This document shows, piece by piece, positions 21,765-31,579 of a DNA stretch of 64,000 nucleotides; the first letter of the stretch is position 1, and each line of letters starts with the position of its first letter. The position numbers and the translations under genes are program-made. The notes beneath the pieces were generated by a model. That model saw only the letters and a list, made by a program, of their open reading frames with translations. It searched no databases and was not told the DNA's origin. Location: positions 2,046,001-2,110,000 of the forward strand of contig NZ_JAATJN010000001.1 in assembly GCF_011927955.1 (NCBI RefSeq). Direction: 5' to 3'. The stretch comes from Brevibacterium marinum. Lineage in GTDB: Bacteria; Actinomycetota; Actinomycetes; Actinomycetales; Brevibacteriaceae.

Positions 21765-23862
21765 GACACTCAGCACCGACCAGTCCCAACCGCCCGCCGA
21801 GGCGCCGATCCTCGAAGTCAGGGGCCTCAACGTCACCTTCCCGAACCCCAAAGGCGATGTGAAGGCGGTCCGCGGCGTCGACTACGAGGTGATGCCCGGC
21901 GAGTTCCTCGGGATCGTCGGCGAATCGGGCTCCGGCAAGTCCGTGTCCTCCATGGCGGTGATGGGCCTGCTGCCCTCCACCGCCCGAATCGACGGATCGA
22001 TCAGGTACCGCGGGCGTTCGCTGCTGGACATGGACGATCACGCGATGTCGGAGCTGCGCGGCTCCGACATCGCCATGGTCTTCCAGGACCCGCTGTCGGC
22101 ACTGACCCCGGTCTACACGATCGGCGAACAGATCTCCGAAGGGCTCATCATCCACGATCCGATGATGTCGAAGGAGGCCGCGCACGAGCGCGCGATCGAA
22201 CTGCTGCGGATCGTGGGGATCCCCGGGCCCGAACGTCGGGTCAGGGCCTACCCCCACGAGTTCTCCGGCGGAATGCGACAGCGCGCCATGATCGCCATCG
22301 CGATCGCCAACGATCCCGACCTCATCATCGCCGATGAGCCGACCACCGCTCTCGACGTCACGATCCAGGCCCAGATCCTCGAAGTCCTGCAGAGGGCACG
22401 CGAGATCACCGGAGCCGCGATCGTGCTCATCACCCACGACCTCGGCGTGGTGGCGGGAAACGCGGATCGCATCGCGGTCATGTACGCCGGTCGCCTGGTC
22501 GAGACCGGACCCGTGGATCAGGTCTTCGAGCGCCCGCAGATGCCCTATACGACCGGTCTCCTGCGGTCCGTGCCGAACCTGGCCACCGCCGGGACCCAGC
22601 GACTCGTTCCCCTCGAGGGCAAACCGCCCTCGCTGTCGAACATGGCACCGGGGTGCCCGTTCGCCCCGCGCTGTCCGATCGCCGTCGACACCTGCCGTGA
22701 AGTCGAACCGGAACTCATCGGACACGGCACTCCGGGAGTGGCCGCGGCATGCCACCGGGCCGGTGAGATCGCTTCGGGGCAGCTGACTGCCGGCAGCATC
22801 TTCCCGCGACCCGAACCGGTCGTGAAGCGGGCGAAGAGCGACGACGCCGACCGCATCCTCGAGGTGACGGGACTGCAGAAGCACTTCCCTCTGCTCAAGG
22901 GTGCCGTCTTCAAGCGCCAGATCGGAACCGTGCGAGCAGTCGATGGCATCGACCTGGAGATCAGAGAGGGACAGACCCTCGGGCTCGTCGGAGAGTCGGG
23001 CTGCGGCAAGTCGACGACGATCGGCGAGGTCCTCGAGATGGTCGCCCCGCAGAAGGGCTCGATCGTCATCAACGGAATCGATGTGTCCGACCTGTCCAAG
23101 CGAGATCGTTTGGCCATGCGCAAGGACGTCCAGGTCGTGTTCCAGGACCCGATGGCCGCGATCGATCCCCGGCTGCCCGTCGGCGAGGTGATCGCCGAAC
23201 CCCTCACAGTCCACAAGGTTCCGACCGGGCAGCGCAATGACACTGTCGCGGAGATGCTCGAACTCGTCGGCCTCGACGCCTCGATGGCGGACCGGTATCC
23301 GCACGAGTTCTCCGGCGGCCAGCGTCAGCGCATCGGGATCGCCCGAGCGCTCGTGACCAACCCGAAGCTGCTCGTCCTCGACGAGCCGGTATCGGCCCTC
23401 GACGTGTCCGTCCAGGCGGGTGTCATCAACCTGCTCGAGGATCTGCGCGACACGCTCGGACTGTCGTATCTCTTCGTCGCCCACGACCTGGCCGTCGTCA
23501 GACAGATCGCCGATCACGTGGCGGTGATGTACCTGGGCCGGATCGTCGAATTCGGTGCCTCCGAAGAGCTCTACGACAGTCCGGCGCACCCGTACACACG
23601 CGCACTGATGTCGGCGATCCCCGTGCCCGACCCCGCGGTCGAGAGATCACGCGAGAGGGTGCTGCTCTCCGGTGACCTTCCGAGTCCGACCGACGAGATC
23701 TCCGGATGCCGATTCCGCACCAGATGTCCGCTGTACTCTCTGCTGCCCGAGCACGATCAGGACAGATGCTTCCGAGAGGACCCACAGCCTCGACCGGCGG
23801 CGTCCAACCTCGTGGCCTGCCACTTCTCCGAGCGGATCAGCGAACTCGAACACTCGAACTGA
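21757..23862 (+). CDS. Fused dual-ATPase subunit of peptide ABC importer (DppD-DppF type)
   Basis: Two complete ABC domains occur in one 701-residue protein. Domain 1 has Walker A GESGSGKS, signature SGGMRQR and Walker B ADEPTTALD. Domain 2 has GESGCGKS, SGGQRQR and LDEPVSALD. Each is followed by an oligopeptide-transporter C-terminal segment with a cysteine cluster (CPFAPRCPIAVDTC; CRFRTRCPLYS). In enterobacteria DppD and DppF are separate; the fusion is common in actinobacteria. GTG 21757 has CAGGAG upstream and overlaps the permease stop. The subunit powers the two permeases upstream. Confidence 0.94.
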   Translation: MTETLSTDQSQPPAEAPILEVRGLNVTFPNPKGDVKAVRGVDYEVMPGEFLGIVGESGSGKSVSSMAVMGLLPSTARIDGSIRYRGRSLLDMDDHAMSELRGSDIAMVFQDPLSALTPVYTIGEQISEGLIIHDPMMSKEAAHERAIELLRIVGIPGPERRVRAYPHEFSGGMRQRAMIAIAIANDPDLIIADEPTTALDVTIQAQILEVLQRAREITGAAIVLITHDLGVVAGNADRIAVMYAGRLVETGPVDQVFERPQMPYTTGLLRSVPNLATAGTQRLVPLEGKPPSLSNMAPGCPFAPRCPIAVDTCREVEPELIGHGTPGVAAACHRAGEIASGQLTAGSIFPRPEPVVKRAKSDDADRILEVTGLQKHFPLLKGAVFKRQIGTVRAVDGIDLEIREGQTLGLVGESGCGKSTTIGEVLEMVAPQKGSIVINGIDVSDLSKRDRLAMRKDVQVVFQDPMAAIDPRLPVGEVIAEPLTVHKVPTGQRNDTVAEMLELVGLDASMADRYPHEFSGGQRQRIGIARALVTNPKLLVLDEPVSALDVSVQAGVINLLEDLRDTLGLSYLFVAHDLAVVRQIADHVAVMYLGRIVEFGASEELYDSPAHPYTRALMSAIPVPDPAVERSRERVLLSGDLPSPTDEISGCRFRTRCPLYSLLPEHDQDRCFREDPQPRPAASNLVACHFSERISELEHSN

Positions 23863-23947
23863 CCACGCCCGGCATCGTTGCGCCAGGGCGGACACGGTAC
23901 CGAAGCCACCCACCGATCACCACACAGAGAACAGGAAAGAGGAACTC

Positions 23948-25645
23948 ATGAAGATGAGGAACACGGCGACAATGGTCGTCGCCGCAACCGCTGCGCTGGG
24001 ATTGGCCCTCTCGGGCTGCCAGCAGGCGAACACGGACTCCCAAGGGGTCGACAGCGACAAGGCGAACGAGGAGATCGCGGGCCTGCCGTCCATCGACTAC
24101 CAGAAGGCCGACTACGACGAGATCGACGACGGCGGAACCCTCACGTATCCCATGACGGAGATCCCGACCAGCCTCAACTACTACCACGCCGATGGCGCGC
24201 ACGTGGACAACAACAACCTCTACGGCACGTCTCTGGGCGGTCCTATCAAGATCAAGGCCGACGGCACCTGGGAAGTCGACGAGAACTACGCCGAGAGCGT
24301 CGAGATCGCCAGCGAGGACCCCCTCGTCATCAACGTCAAGCTCAACAAGGACGCCGTCTGGGAGGACGGCACCCCGATCGACGTCGAAGACTACAAGGCC
24401 TTCTGGCAGACGCAGAACGGTGAGAACGAGGAGTTCGAGGTCGCCTCGACCAAAGGGTACGAGGACATCGAGAGCATCGAATCCGGTGAGGACGAGTACG
24501 ACCTCAATGTGACGTTCAAGACCCCGAACATCGACTGGCCGAACTACATCGGCGCATTCGTCCCGAACGAGATCGCAGAAGACGCCGAGGCATTCAACAA
24601 GGACTACGTCAAGGACGTCCTGCCCTCGAACGGCCCGTTCAAGGCCGAGTCCGTCGACAACAAGGCCGGCGTCATCACGATGGTCCAGAATGACAAGTGG
24701 TGGGGTCAGGAGCCGAGGCTGGACAAGGTGATCTTCAAGGTCGTCTCGCAGGCCCAGCAGGCTCAGGCCTATGCGAACAAGGAGATCGACCTCGTCGATA
24801 TCGGCACCGACGGCGATTCGTACGAGACGGCCGGACAGCGCGAGGACGGCAAGATCTACAAATCGCAGGGCATGCAGTGGACGCATCTGACGATGAATGC
24901 GGAGAAGGGCGCTCTGGCCGAGCAGGAGGTCCGCGACGCAATCGGCCACGCGATCAACCGTGAGGCCATCGCCCAGGCTGCCATCGGCCCCGTCGAGGCA
25001 CCCGTGACATTGGTCAACAACGTCACCTTCATGCCGGGCCAGGACGGCTATCAGGACAATACGAACGGCAGCCTGGACTTCGATCCGGAAGCCGCGAAGA
25101 AGATCCTCGACGACGCCGGCTGGACCGAAGGAGACGACGGCGTCCGTGAGAAGGACGGCGAGAAGCTCACGTTCAACATCGTCGTTCCCGCCGACACCGC
25201 GTCGAACGCCCAGCGCGCCGAACAGGTGATGAAGGACCTCAACGAGATCGGCTTCAAGATCAAGCTCGAAACAGTGCCGGTCGCCGCGTACTTCGCCGAT
25301 CACGTGCTCAACGGCAACTTCGACATGGCCACCTTCACCTGGGAGGGCACGGCCTTCCCGATCTCATCGGGGTCGAACCTGTTCTACCCGGCCGATTCGG
25401 AGCAGAACCACTCGAAGATCTCCAGCGATGCGATCGGAGAGAAGTTCGAGGCCGCGACGGAGACACTCGACCCCGCGGAGTCCAAGAAGCTGGCGAACGA
25501 AGGCGATGCCGAGGTGCTCAAGCTCAAGCCTCTGATCCCGCTCTACCCGACCCCCTACGTCTGGGGCGTCAAGGACGACGTCATGAACCTCGGGCCGCGT
25601 CAGCTCGAGACCCCGGACTGGACGAGCATCGGCTTCAAGAAGTGA
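23948..25645 (+). CDS. Peptide ABC transporter substrate-binding lipoprotein (SBP family 5)
   Basis: This 565-residue extracytoplasmic lipoprotein captures the substrate for the importer. The signal peptide MKMRNTATMV... ends in the lipobox LALSGC, with Cys 23 the lipidated residue. The rest is a family 5 binding protein, including WEDGTPIDVEDYKAFW and an AINREAIAQ-type hinge. It is rich in Asp and Glu. ATG 23948 follows aaagagga. It ends the operon; a hairpin follows at 25698-25735. Its last 282 bases are overlapped by an antisense open frame (see the PH-like gene). Substrate: peptide or a related ligand, not resolvable here. Confidence 0.93.
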   Translation: MKMRNTATMVVAATAALGLALSGCQQANTDSQGVDSDKANEEIAGLPSIDYQKADYDEIDDGGTLTYPMTEIPTSLNYYHADGAHVDNNNLYGTSLGGPIKIKADGTWEVDENYAESVEIASEDPLVINVKLNKDAVWEDGTPIDVEDYKAFWQTQNGENEEFEVASTKGYEDIESIESGEDEYDLNVTFKTPNIDWPNYIGAFVPNEIAEDAEAFNKDYVKDVLPSNGPFKAESVDNKAGVITMVQNDKWWGQEPRLDKVIFKVVSQAQQAQAYANKEIDLVDIGTDGDSYETAGQREDGKIYKSQGMQWTHLTMNAEKGALAEQEVRDAIGHAINREAIAQAAIGPVEAPVTLVNNVTFMPGQDGYQDNTNGSLDFDPEAAKKILDDAGWTEGDDGVREKDGEKLTFNIVVPADTASNAQRAEQVMKDLNEIGFKIKLETVPVAAYFADHVLNGNFDMATFTWEGTAFPISSGSNLFYPADSEQNHSKISSDAIGEKFEAATETLDPAESKKLANEGDAEVLKLKPLIPLYPTPYVWGVKDDVMNLGPRQLETPDWTSIGFKK

Positions 25646-26467
25646 GACTGATACTCGACTGATCCCATTGCAGTGATCGACACGATCCCCCTCAGCCGCC
25701 GGCCCCGTGGACTCACGTTCTCCCACGGGGTCGGCTTCTGCCGTGTGCACGGAGTCGGCGGCTGCTGTGCGCTCCGGGTCGGGGTCTGCTCTGTGAAGGT
25801 GCTGCAGACTGCCGAGGATGACGAGCAGAACGAGGATGAGGGTGACACCGACGACGCCGAGGTTCCACACCGTTGTCGTCGTCTCAGGTCCCTGACCACC
25901 AGTGCCGACATCACTCCCGGCGCCGACATCACCACCAGCGCCGGCCCCAGCACCGGCATCGCCATCGACTGTGCCTTCGACCGCGCTGCCCGTGGCCGTG
26001 CCCGTGCCCGTGGCCGAGCCGTGGTTTTCCCAGCGTCGGAGCAGTTCGACGGCCGGATGGTTGTCGATCGACTCCGGTCGTGTGCCTCCGGTCAGGCCCG
26101 AGTCGATCTTGCGGCGCGGCATCCCGGGAGCATTCCACGGGCGGTGGGTGCGCGTGGCCCCGTCGGGTGCCGTGGCCATGATCGAGACGACAGTGCTCAG
26201 CCTGATGTCTCTGATGGCGGCGAAGGGCACGGTGGTGGTGCGGAGGATCTCGCGGATGATGATCTGCTCGGTTCCGACGATGAGGGCCGGGCGCCACAGA
26301 AGGACGAAGACGAGCCATCCGATCAGCGCCAGTGGTGGCAGGAACGTGCCGACCGTGTCCCATGCGTCGCGCACGATCGCGTCGAGGATCATCAGTGCGA
26401 GGAACGCCCAGACGATGATGGTGATGACGGGACCGCCGCGTTGTCTGAGGATGATCGGTGCACTCAC
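25364..26467 (-). CDS. PH-domain-like membrane protein, 3' end uncertain
   Basis: From GTG 26467 the product starts with two membrane helices (about residues 12-58). A PH-like beta region follows (GTEQIIIREILRTTTVPFAAI), then a Gly/Ala-rich low-complexity linker (about 150-200) and a third helix (about 203-224). This resembles actinobacterial membrane-anchored PH proteins. The natural end should be soon after the last helix, near 25740. Instead the frame runs on antisense over the binding-protein gene to 25364, through the terminator hairpin. A lost stop or a small frameshift is likely: another minus frame has TGA at 25713-25715, inside the hairpin. Function unknown. Confidence 0.5.
   Translation of the reverse strand: MSAPIILRQRGGPVITIIVWAFLALMILDAIVRDAWDTVGTFLPPLALIGWLVFVLLWRPALIVGTEQIIIREILRTTTVPFAAIRDIRLSTVVSIMATAPDGATRTHRPWNAPGMPRRKIDSGLTGGTRPESIDNHPAVELLRRWENHGSATGTGTATGSAVEGTVDGDAGAGAGAGGDVGAGSDVGTGGQGPETTTTVWNLGVVGVTLILVLLVILGSLQHLHRADPDPERTAAADSVHTAEADPVGERESTGPAAEGDRVDHCNGISRVSVSLLEADARPVRGLELTRPEVHDVVLDAPDVGGRVERDQRLELEHLGIAFVRQLLGLRGVECLRRGLELLSDRIAGDLRVVLLRIGRVEQVRPR
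25698..25735. terminator. Hairpin after the binding-protein gene
   Basis: GCCGGCCCCGTGG (25698-25710) pairs with CCACGGGGTCGGC (25723-25735), with one G-U, across a 12-base loop. It lies 53 bases after the substrate-binding protein stop and serves convergent genes. Confidence 0.75.
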
Positions 26468-26542
26468 CGGCCCAGCCTATCGGCTATACGATGGACGTCA
26501 GGGATGACTCCCGATTCCCACGGCGTCCGAGGAGGGGCAGGC

Positions 26543-27484
26543 ATGCGCATCGTTGTGCTCGACGACTACCAGAGTGTGGCATCAGGATATGCGGAGTGGG
26601 ACACGCTTGGGGCCGAGGTCGAATTCGTCTCCCGCCCGATCCGCGACACCGAGGATCTGATGCGTGTCGTCTCCGGCGCCGAGGTTGTCGTGGCTATGCG
26701 TGAGCGCACCCTCTTCTCCGCGGCCCGGCTGTCGCAGCTGCGGGATCTGAAACTGCTCGTGACCACTGGCCGAGTCAATGCGTCCATCGATCTGGACGCG
26801 GCACGAGCGCAGGGGATCGTGGTCTGCGGGACCGAGTCGACCACCTCGGCGACTCCCGAGCTGACATGGGGACTCATCCTCTCCGTGCTGCGCAGCATCC
26901 CCACCGAAGACGCTGCAGTGCGCTCCGGCGGCTGGCAGTCCACCGTCGGCGGTGACCTGCTCGGCCATCGCCTCGGCGTCATCGGTCTGGGCAGGCTGGG
27001 CGCCCAGGTCGCCCGGGTCGGGGCCGCCTTCGGCATGGACGTCGTGGCCTGGAGCCAGAACCTCGACGAGGCCCGTGCCGCGGAGGTCGGAGTCGAAGCT
27101 GTGAGCAAGCAGGAACTCTTCGCGACATCCGACGTCCTCACCGTGCACTACAAACTCAGCGAACGCAGTCGCGGACTCGTCGCTGCCGAGGAGCTGTCGC
27201 TGATGAAGCCGACGAGCATCCTCGTCAACACCTCACGGGCGGGCCTCGTCGATACGGAGGCTCTGGTGGCCGTGCTGGAGGCCGGTCGTATCCGGGGCGC
27301 GGGGATCGATGTGTACGACACCGAACCTCTGCCGTCCGACCATGCGCTGCGCAGCGCTCCGAGGACCGTGCTGACCCCGCACCTGGGCTACGTCACCGAC
27401 GAGACCTATCGGATCTTCTTCACTCAGGCGGTCGAAGCCATCGCCGCGTGGATGGCGGGGGAGCCGATCCGTCAGCTGAGCTGA
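26543..27484 (+). CDS. D-2-hydroxyacid dehydrogenase family protein
   Basis: A 313-residue NAD-dependent dehydrogenase of the D-isomer type. The N-terminal MRIVVLDDYQ is typical of a subgroup often called D-2-hydroxyacid dehydrogenase (phosphoglycerate dehydrogenase-like). Visible motifs: IGLGRLGAQVA (NAD), Arg in NTSRAGLVD, Glu in DVYDTEPLP, His in LTPHLGYV. There is no C-terminal ACT domain, which separates it from SerA in this window. GGAGGGG lies 7 bases before ATG 26543. Substrate unknown. Confidence 0.87.
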   Translation: MRIVVLDDYQSVASGYAEWDTLGAEVEFVSRPIRDTEDLMRVVSGAEVVVAMRERTLFSAARLSQLRDLKLLVTTGRVNASIDLDAARAQGIVVCGTESTTSATPELTWGLILSVLRSIPTEDAAVRSGGWQSTVGGDLLGHRLGVIGLGRLGAQVARVGAAFGMDVVAWSQNLDEARAAEVGVEAVSKQELFATSDVLTVHYKLSERSRGLVAAEELSLMKPTSILVNTSRAGLVDTEALVAVLEAGRIRGAGIDVYDTEPLPSDHALRSAPRTVLTPHLGYVTDETYRIFFTQAVEAIAAWMAGEPIRQLS

Positions 27485-27492
27485 CAGTCCGG

Positions 27493-27568
27493 CCCGGTGG
27501 CAATGACAGGTCCCGGTGGCAATGACAAGGCCCGGTGGGAACGACAGGCCCGGCCCGTGGCAATGACA
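27493..27568. repeat. Four 19-bp tandem repeats after a stop codon
   Basis: Units at 27493, 27512, 27531 and about 27550 read CCCGGTGGCAATGACAGG with small changes. Most contain an additional TGA. The array begins 9 bases after the dehydrogenase stop. Confidence 0.85.
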
Positions 27569-27607
27569 AGGTCCGCCGGCGAGCGATGATGCTCCTCGGC
27601 GGGCCTT
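27568..27607. terminator. Hairpin between convergent genes
   Basis: A 17-bp imperfect stem around AAGGTCCGCCGGCGAGC (27568-27584) and GCTCCTCGGCGGGCCTT (27591-27607), loop 6. It lies between the dehydrogenase and the convergent aldo/keto reductase and could terminate both. Confidence 0.7.
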
Positions 27608-27619
27608 GAACAGTGCATG

Positions 27620-29165
<1,546 letters not shown>

Positions 29166-29684
29166 TCAGTCGGCGAAGACGGCGTGCACATCACCGGTCA
29201 GTGACCGGCCGCCGAGGTCGGTGAGTTCGAGGACGACGGCCGAGCCGACGACGCGTGCACCGAGGTCGGCCACGAGCGCCTGAGCGGCCGTGAGCGTCCC
29301 TCCCGTGGCCAGGATGTCATCGACGAGCAGAACGCGCTCGCCCTCATTGAGCACGTCGGGCCCTTCGATCGTGGCCGTCCCGTACTCGAGTGAGTACGAC
29401 GCCGCTGCCGCCGGTCTGGGGAGCTTGCCGGCCTTGCGAATGGGCAGAATGCCCACTCCGGTCATCGCTGCGATGGTTCCGGCGAAGAGGAATCCGCGGG
29501 CTTCGAGGCCTCCGACGATGTCGAACTGTCCCTCGAACGGTGCGATGAGCGCCTCGGTGACGGCACGCATTGCGGCACCATCGGCAAGCAGGGGAGAGAT
29601 GTCACGGAAGTTCACACCCGGCTCCGGGTAGTCGGGAATCGAAGTGATGAGGGACTTCGCGCGCTCAAGATCTGTATTCGTCAC
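29166..29684 (-). CDS. apt: Adenine phosphoribosyltransferase
   Basis: Apt salvages adenine to AMP using PRPP. The 172-residue product has the PRPP loop VLLVDDILATGGT, the flexible-loop signature IRKAGKLP, and an N-terminal PDYPEPGVNFRDISPLL typical of Apt. I used GTG 29684, six bases from TATCGT (29691-29696), so a leaderless mRNA is likely. The longer frame to 30005 runs antisense over pcm and is not homologous. It is divergent from pcm. Confidence 0.95.
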   Translation of the reverse strand: MTNTDLERAKSLITSIPDYPEPGVNFRDISPLLADGAAMRAVTEALIAPFEGQFDIVGGLEARGFLFAGTIAAMTGVGILPIRKAGKLPRPAAAASYSLEYGTATIEGPDVLNEGERVLLVDDILATGGTLTAAQALVADLGARVVGSAVVLELTDLGGRSLTGDVHAVFAD

Positions 29685-29738
29685 GGGACAACGATACTCG
29701 GTGGGAGTAATGTGGAGACCACCGGATCGGAGGTCACC

Positions 29739-30344
29739 ATGGAACCAGCACATCCACAGGTCTCGGTCACAGAGGCCTTTTCCCAGGTGCCCCGGCAGTT
29801 GTTTCTGCCGGAGGAAGAGCGAGATTCCGCCTCCAGCAACGTGCCGCTGTCGATCGGACACGGTCAGACGAATTCGCAGCCGAGCACGGTTGCCGACATG
29901 CTCAGGCTCCTGGATCCGCAGCCTGGTGATCGCGTACTCGACATCGGTTCGGGATCCGGATGGACGTCCGCACTCCTCGGCGTCCTCGTCGGTCGCAACG
30001 GTCATGTAACGGGGGTGGAGAGGCAGCAGCCGCTCATTGAGCGTGCCCGGAAGTCACTGAGCCTGGCGAGCGCGGACCTCAATGACCTGGGCACTGTTGA
30101 GGTCATGGCCGCGACCGCCGGCGTCCTGGGCCTGCCGAAGGCTGCTCCCTTCGACCGTATCCTCGTCTCCGCCGGAGCAGAGACTCTGCCGGCGGAGCTC
30201 GTTGGCCAGCTGGCGCTGGGCGGCGTCATGGTCATCCCGGTTCAAGGTGAGATGCTGAGGGTCGAGCGCTCCGGCACCGAAGAGGACGACGTCGCCATCA
30301 CGCGGCACGGCTGGTATCGATTCGTCCCACTGGTCCGCGGCTGA
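29739..30344 (+). CDS. pcm: Protein-L-isoaspartate O-methyltransferase
   Basis: Pcm repairs isoaspartyl residues in damaged proteins using S-adenosylmethionine. The 201-residue product has the SAM motif VLDIGSGSGWTSALL, preceded by the family's SIGHGQTNSQPSTVADML, and ends in YRFVPLVRG. ATG 29739 has GGAGG 5 bases upstream; a GTG at 29712 would add 9 residues. The tail GQTNSQP replaces the more usual GQTISQP. A small 6-bp hairpin (30353-30367) follows the stop. Confidence 0.88.
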   Translation: MEPAHPQVSVTEAFSQVPRQLFLPEEERDSASSNVPLSIGHGQTNSQPSTVADMLRLLDPQPGDRVLDIGSGSGWTSALLGVLVGRNGHVTGVERQQPLIERARKSLSLASADLNDLGTVEVMAATAGVLGLPKAAPFDRILVSAGAETLPAELVGQLALGGVMVIPVQGEMLRVERSGTEEDDVAITRHGWYRFVPLVRG

Positions 30345-30380
30345 AGGCTCGCACTGGCCGAGCCAGTCGTCGGGCACCCG

Positions 30381-30439
30381 AACCTGCAAAAGCACCGTGC
30401 AGGTGGAGTCGTCTTGCCGGTTGGGGTAGCCGAAGCAAA
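30381..30439 (+). repeat. Direct repeat, left copy (flanks nuclease gene)
   Basis: About 58 bases (AACCTGCAAAAGCACCGTGC at its start) that recur with about 9-11 differences at 31503-31561 in the same orientation. It lies 36 bases after the pcm stop. A small hairpin (ACCTGC/GCAGGT) is visible inside this copy. Confidence 0.85.
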
Positions 30440-30477
30440 CCTTTGTAGCGATGTTTATTGTCATTTGATGCTAATAG

Positions 30478-30494
30478 ATGCATTATTGGTGCAT
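30478..30494 (+). promoter_or_regulatory. Inverted repeat at the start of the nuclease gene
   Basis: ATGCA (30478-30482) and TGCAT (30490-30494) flank TTATTGG. CATTAT (30481-30486) lies 6 bases before ATG 30493 and could be the -10 box of a leaderless mRNA. A palindrome over the start site suggests autoregulation, in keeping with the N-terminal DNA-binding region of the protein; that is inference. Confidence 0.35.
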
Positions 30495-31503
30495 GTACCA
30501 AGTATTCGACACAGCCAGCCTGCTCAGACTCGGATTCTCAGATCGTGAGGTTCGTAGGGCGGCCGACTGCTGCTTGGAGCGCGTAGCCCGCGGTCGGTTT
30601 GCAGTCCGGCGCAGGTGTGAAGACGAACGTCACCGACGAATTTGGGAATCAATAGACCAAGAAGAATCGAGCCTGCTTGAGCTGAAGAACGACTTCCGCG
30701 ACGTCTTCGAAAGACTGAAGATTCTCATCAGGGCACGGGCTAACAGGGTCAACAGCCTGAGGCAGGTTGCGAGTGGCAATTTGCGCAGTGAAGTCTTCTC
30801 TCATATCTCCGCAGCCCTCCTCTGGGAGTTGGAGGTCTCTCGTCCGGTCGACGAACGTGTTGAGGTGATGCGACCGGAAATCAGTCGGCGTCATACTAAT
30901 CTGCTCGTTCGGAAGCGGAAGCTCCCGCCTGAACACGTCGACAGAATCGGAGATGTCGCCGTCACTTCCCTTGCAAGGACTCTCATTGACATCGCTCGTG
31001 ACTACAGCCTAGATGTCAGTGTTCCGATGCTCGACAATGCACTGCGCCGGAATCTTGTGACCAACGGGGAACTTCTCAACGTCATGGAAACGGCAAATGA
31101 GATGAGGAATAAGAACCGTTTGATCACTGCGATCGATTTGATGGATCCGCTCAGGGAGTCACCGGCCGAGTCGATGGTCGCGGTGCGGTTCTTCGAAAAC
31201 CAGATCCTCGGCTTCGTGCCACAAGTCGACGTGAGGGATGCTCAGGGGAGATTCGTGGCCCGGGTTGACTTTCTCCATCGGCAGGCGATGATCATCGTCG
31301 AGTTCGACGGGCGAGCCAAATATTTCCTCAACGATCGTGACCACAGAACGGCTTTCGACAGAGAGCGCGAACGTGAGCGGCAACTGAGGTCTCTCGGATA
31401 CCACGTGGTGAGGATCTTCTGGAAGGATCTCTTCCGGCGGCAGAAGTTCACGGAGCTTGCCCGACTGGTCAATGCGCGAGTCGCGCAGTCATCGGATACG
31501 TGA
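30493..31503 (+). CDS. DUF559-type (VSR-like) nuclease with AbiEi-like N-terminal winged helix
   Basis: The 336-residue protein has a helix-turn-helix-like N-terminus (FDTASLLRLGFSDREVRRAA) like AbiEi-family antitoxin domains, and a C-terminal DUF559/PD-(D/E)XK fold. Putative catalytic residues are Asp 259 (VDFL), Glu 270 and Asp 272 (VEFDG). The end HVVRIFWKDL is typical of this fold. Such proteins are common and uncharacterised in actinobacteria. It is less GC-rich than its neighbours and sits alone between two ~58-bp direct repeats, consistent with acquisition as a unit. I chose ATG 30493 over 30478 on the promoter spacing. A role in defence is possible but unproven. Confidence 0.75.
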   Translation: MYQVFDTASLLRLGFSDREVRRAADCCLERVARGRFAVRRRCEDERHRRIWESIDQEESSLLELKNDFRDVFERLKILIRARANRVNSLRQVASGNLRSEVFSHISAALLWELEVSRPVDERVEVMRPEISRRHTNLLVRKRKLPPEHVDRIGDVAVTSLARTLIDIARDYSLDVSVPMLDNALRRNLVTNGELLNVMETANEMRNKNRLITAIDLMDPLRESPAESMVAVRFFENQILGFVPQVDVRDAQGRFVARVDFLHRQAMIIVEFDGRAKYFLNDRDHRTAFDRERERERQLRSLGYHVVRIFWKDLFRRQKFTELARLVNARVAQSSDT

Positions 31504-31561
31504 ACCCACAAAAGCATCGTGCAGGTGGAGTCGTTTCGCAGGTTGGGGTAGCAGAAGTCAT
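31503..31561 (+). repeat. Direct repeat, right copy (flanks nuclease gene)
   Basis: Same orientation as the copy at 30381-30439; the two share CGTGCAGGTGGAGTCGT and GGTTGGGGTAGC. It starts on the last base of the nuclease stop codon and ends before the convergent ABC exporter gene. Confidence 0.85.
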
Positions 31562-31579
31562 CTGCTCACGGCGGTGCCC

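Noticed and set aside
25673..26542. Plus-strand extension of the dehydrogenase by 290 codons
   Set aside because: It is antisense to the PH-like gene and has no homology; GGAGGGG precedes ATG 26543.
29685..30005. N-terminal extension of apt
   Set aside because: It is antisense to pcm and unlike any Apt; a promoter-like TATCGT precedes GTG 29684.
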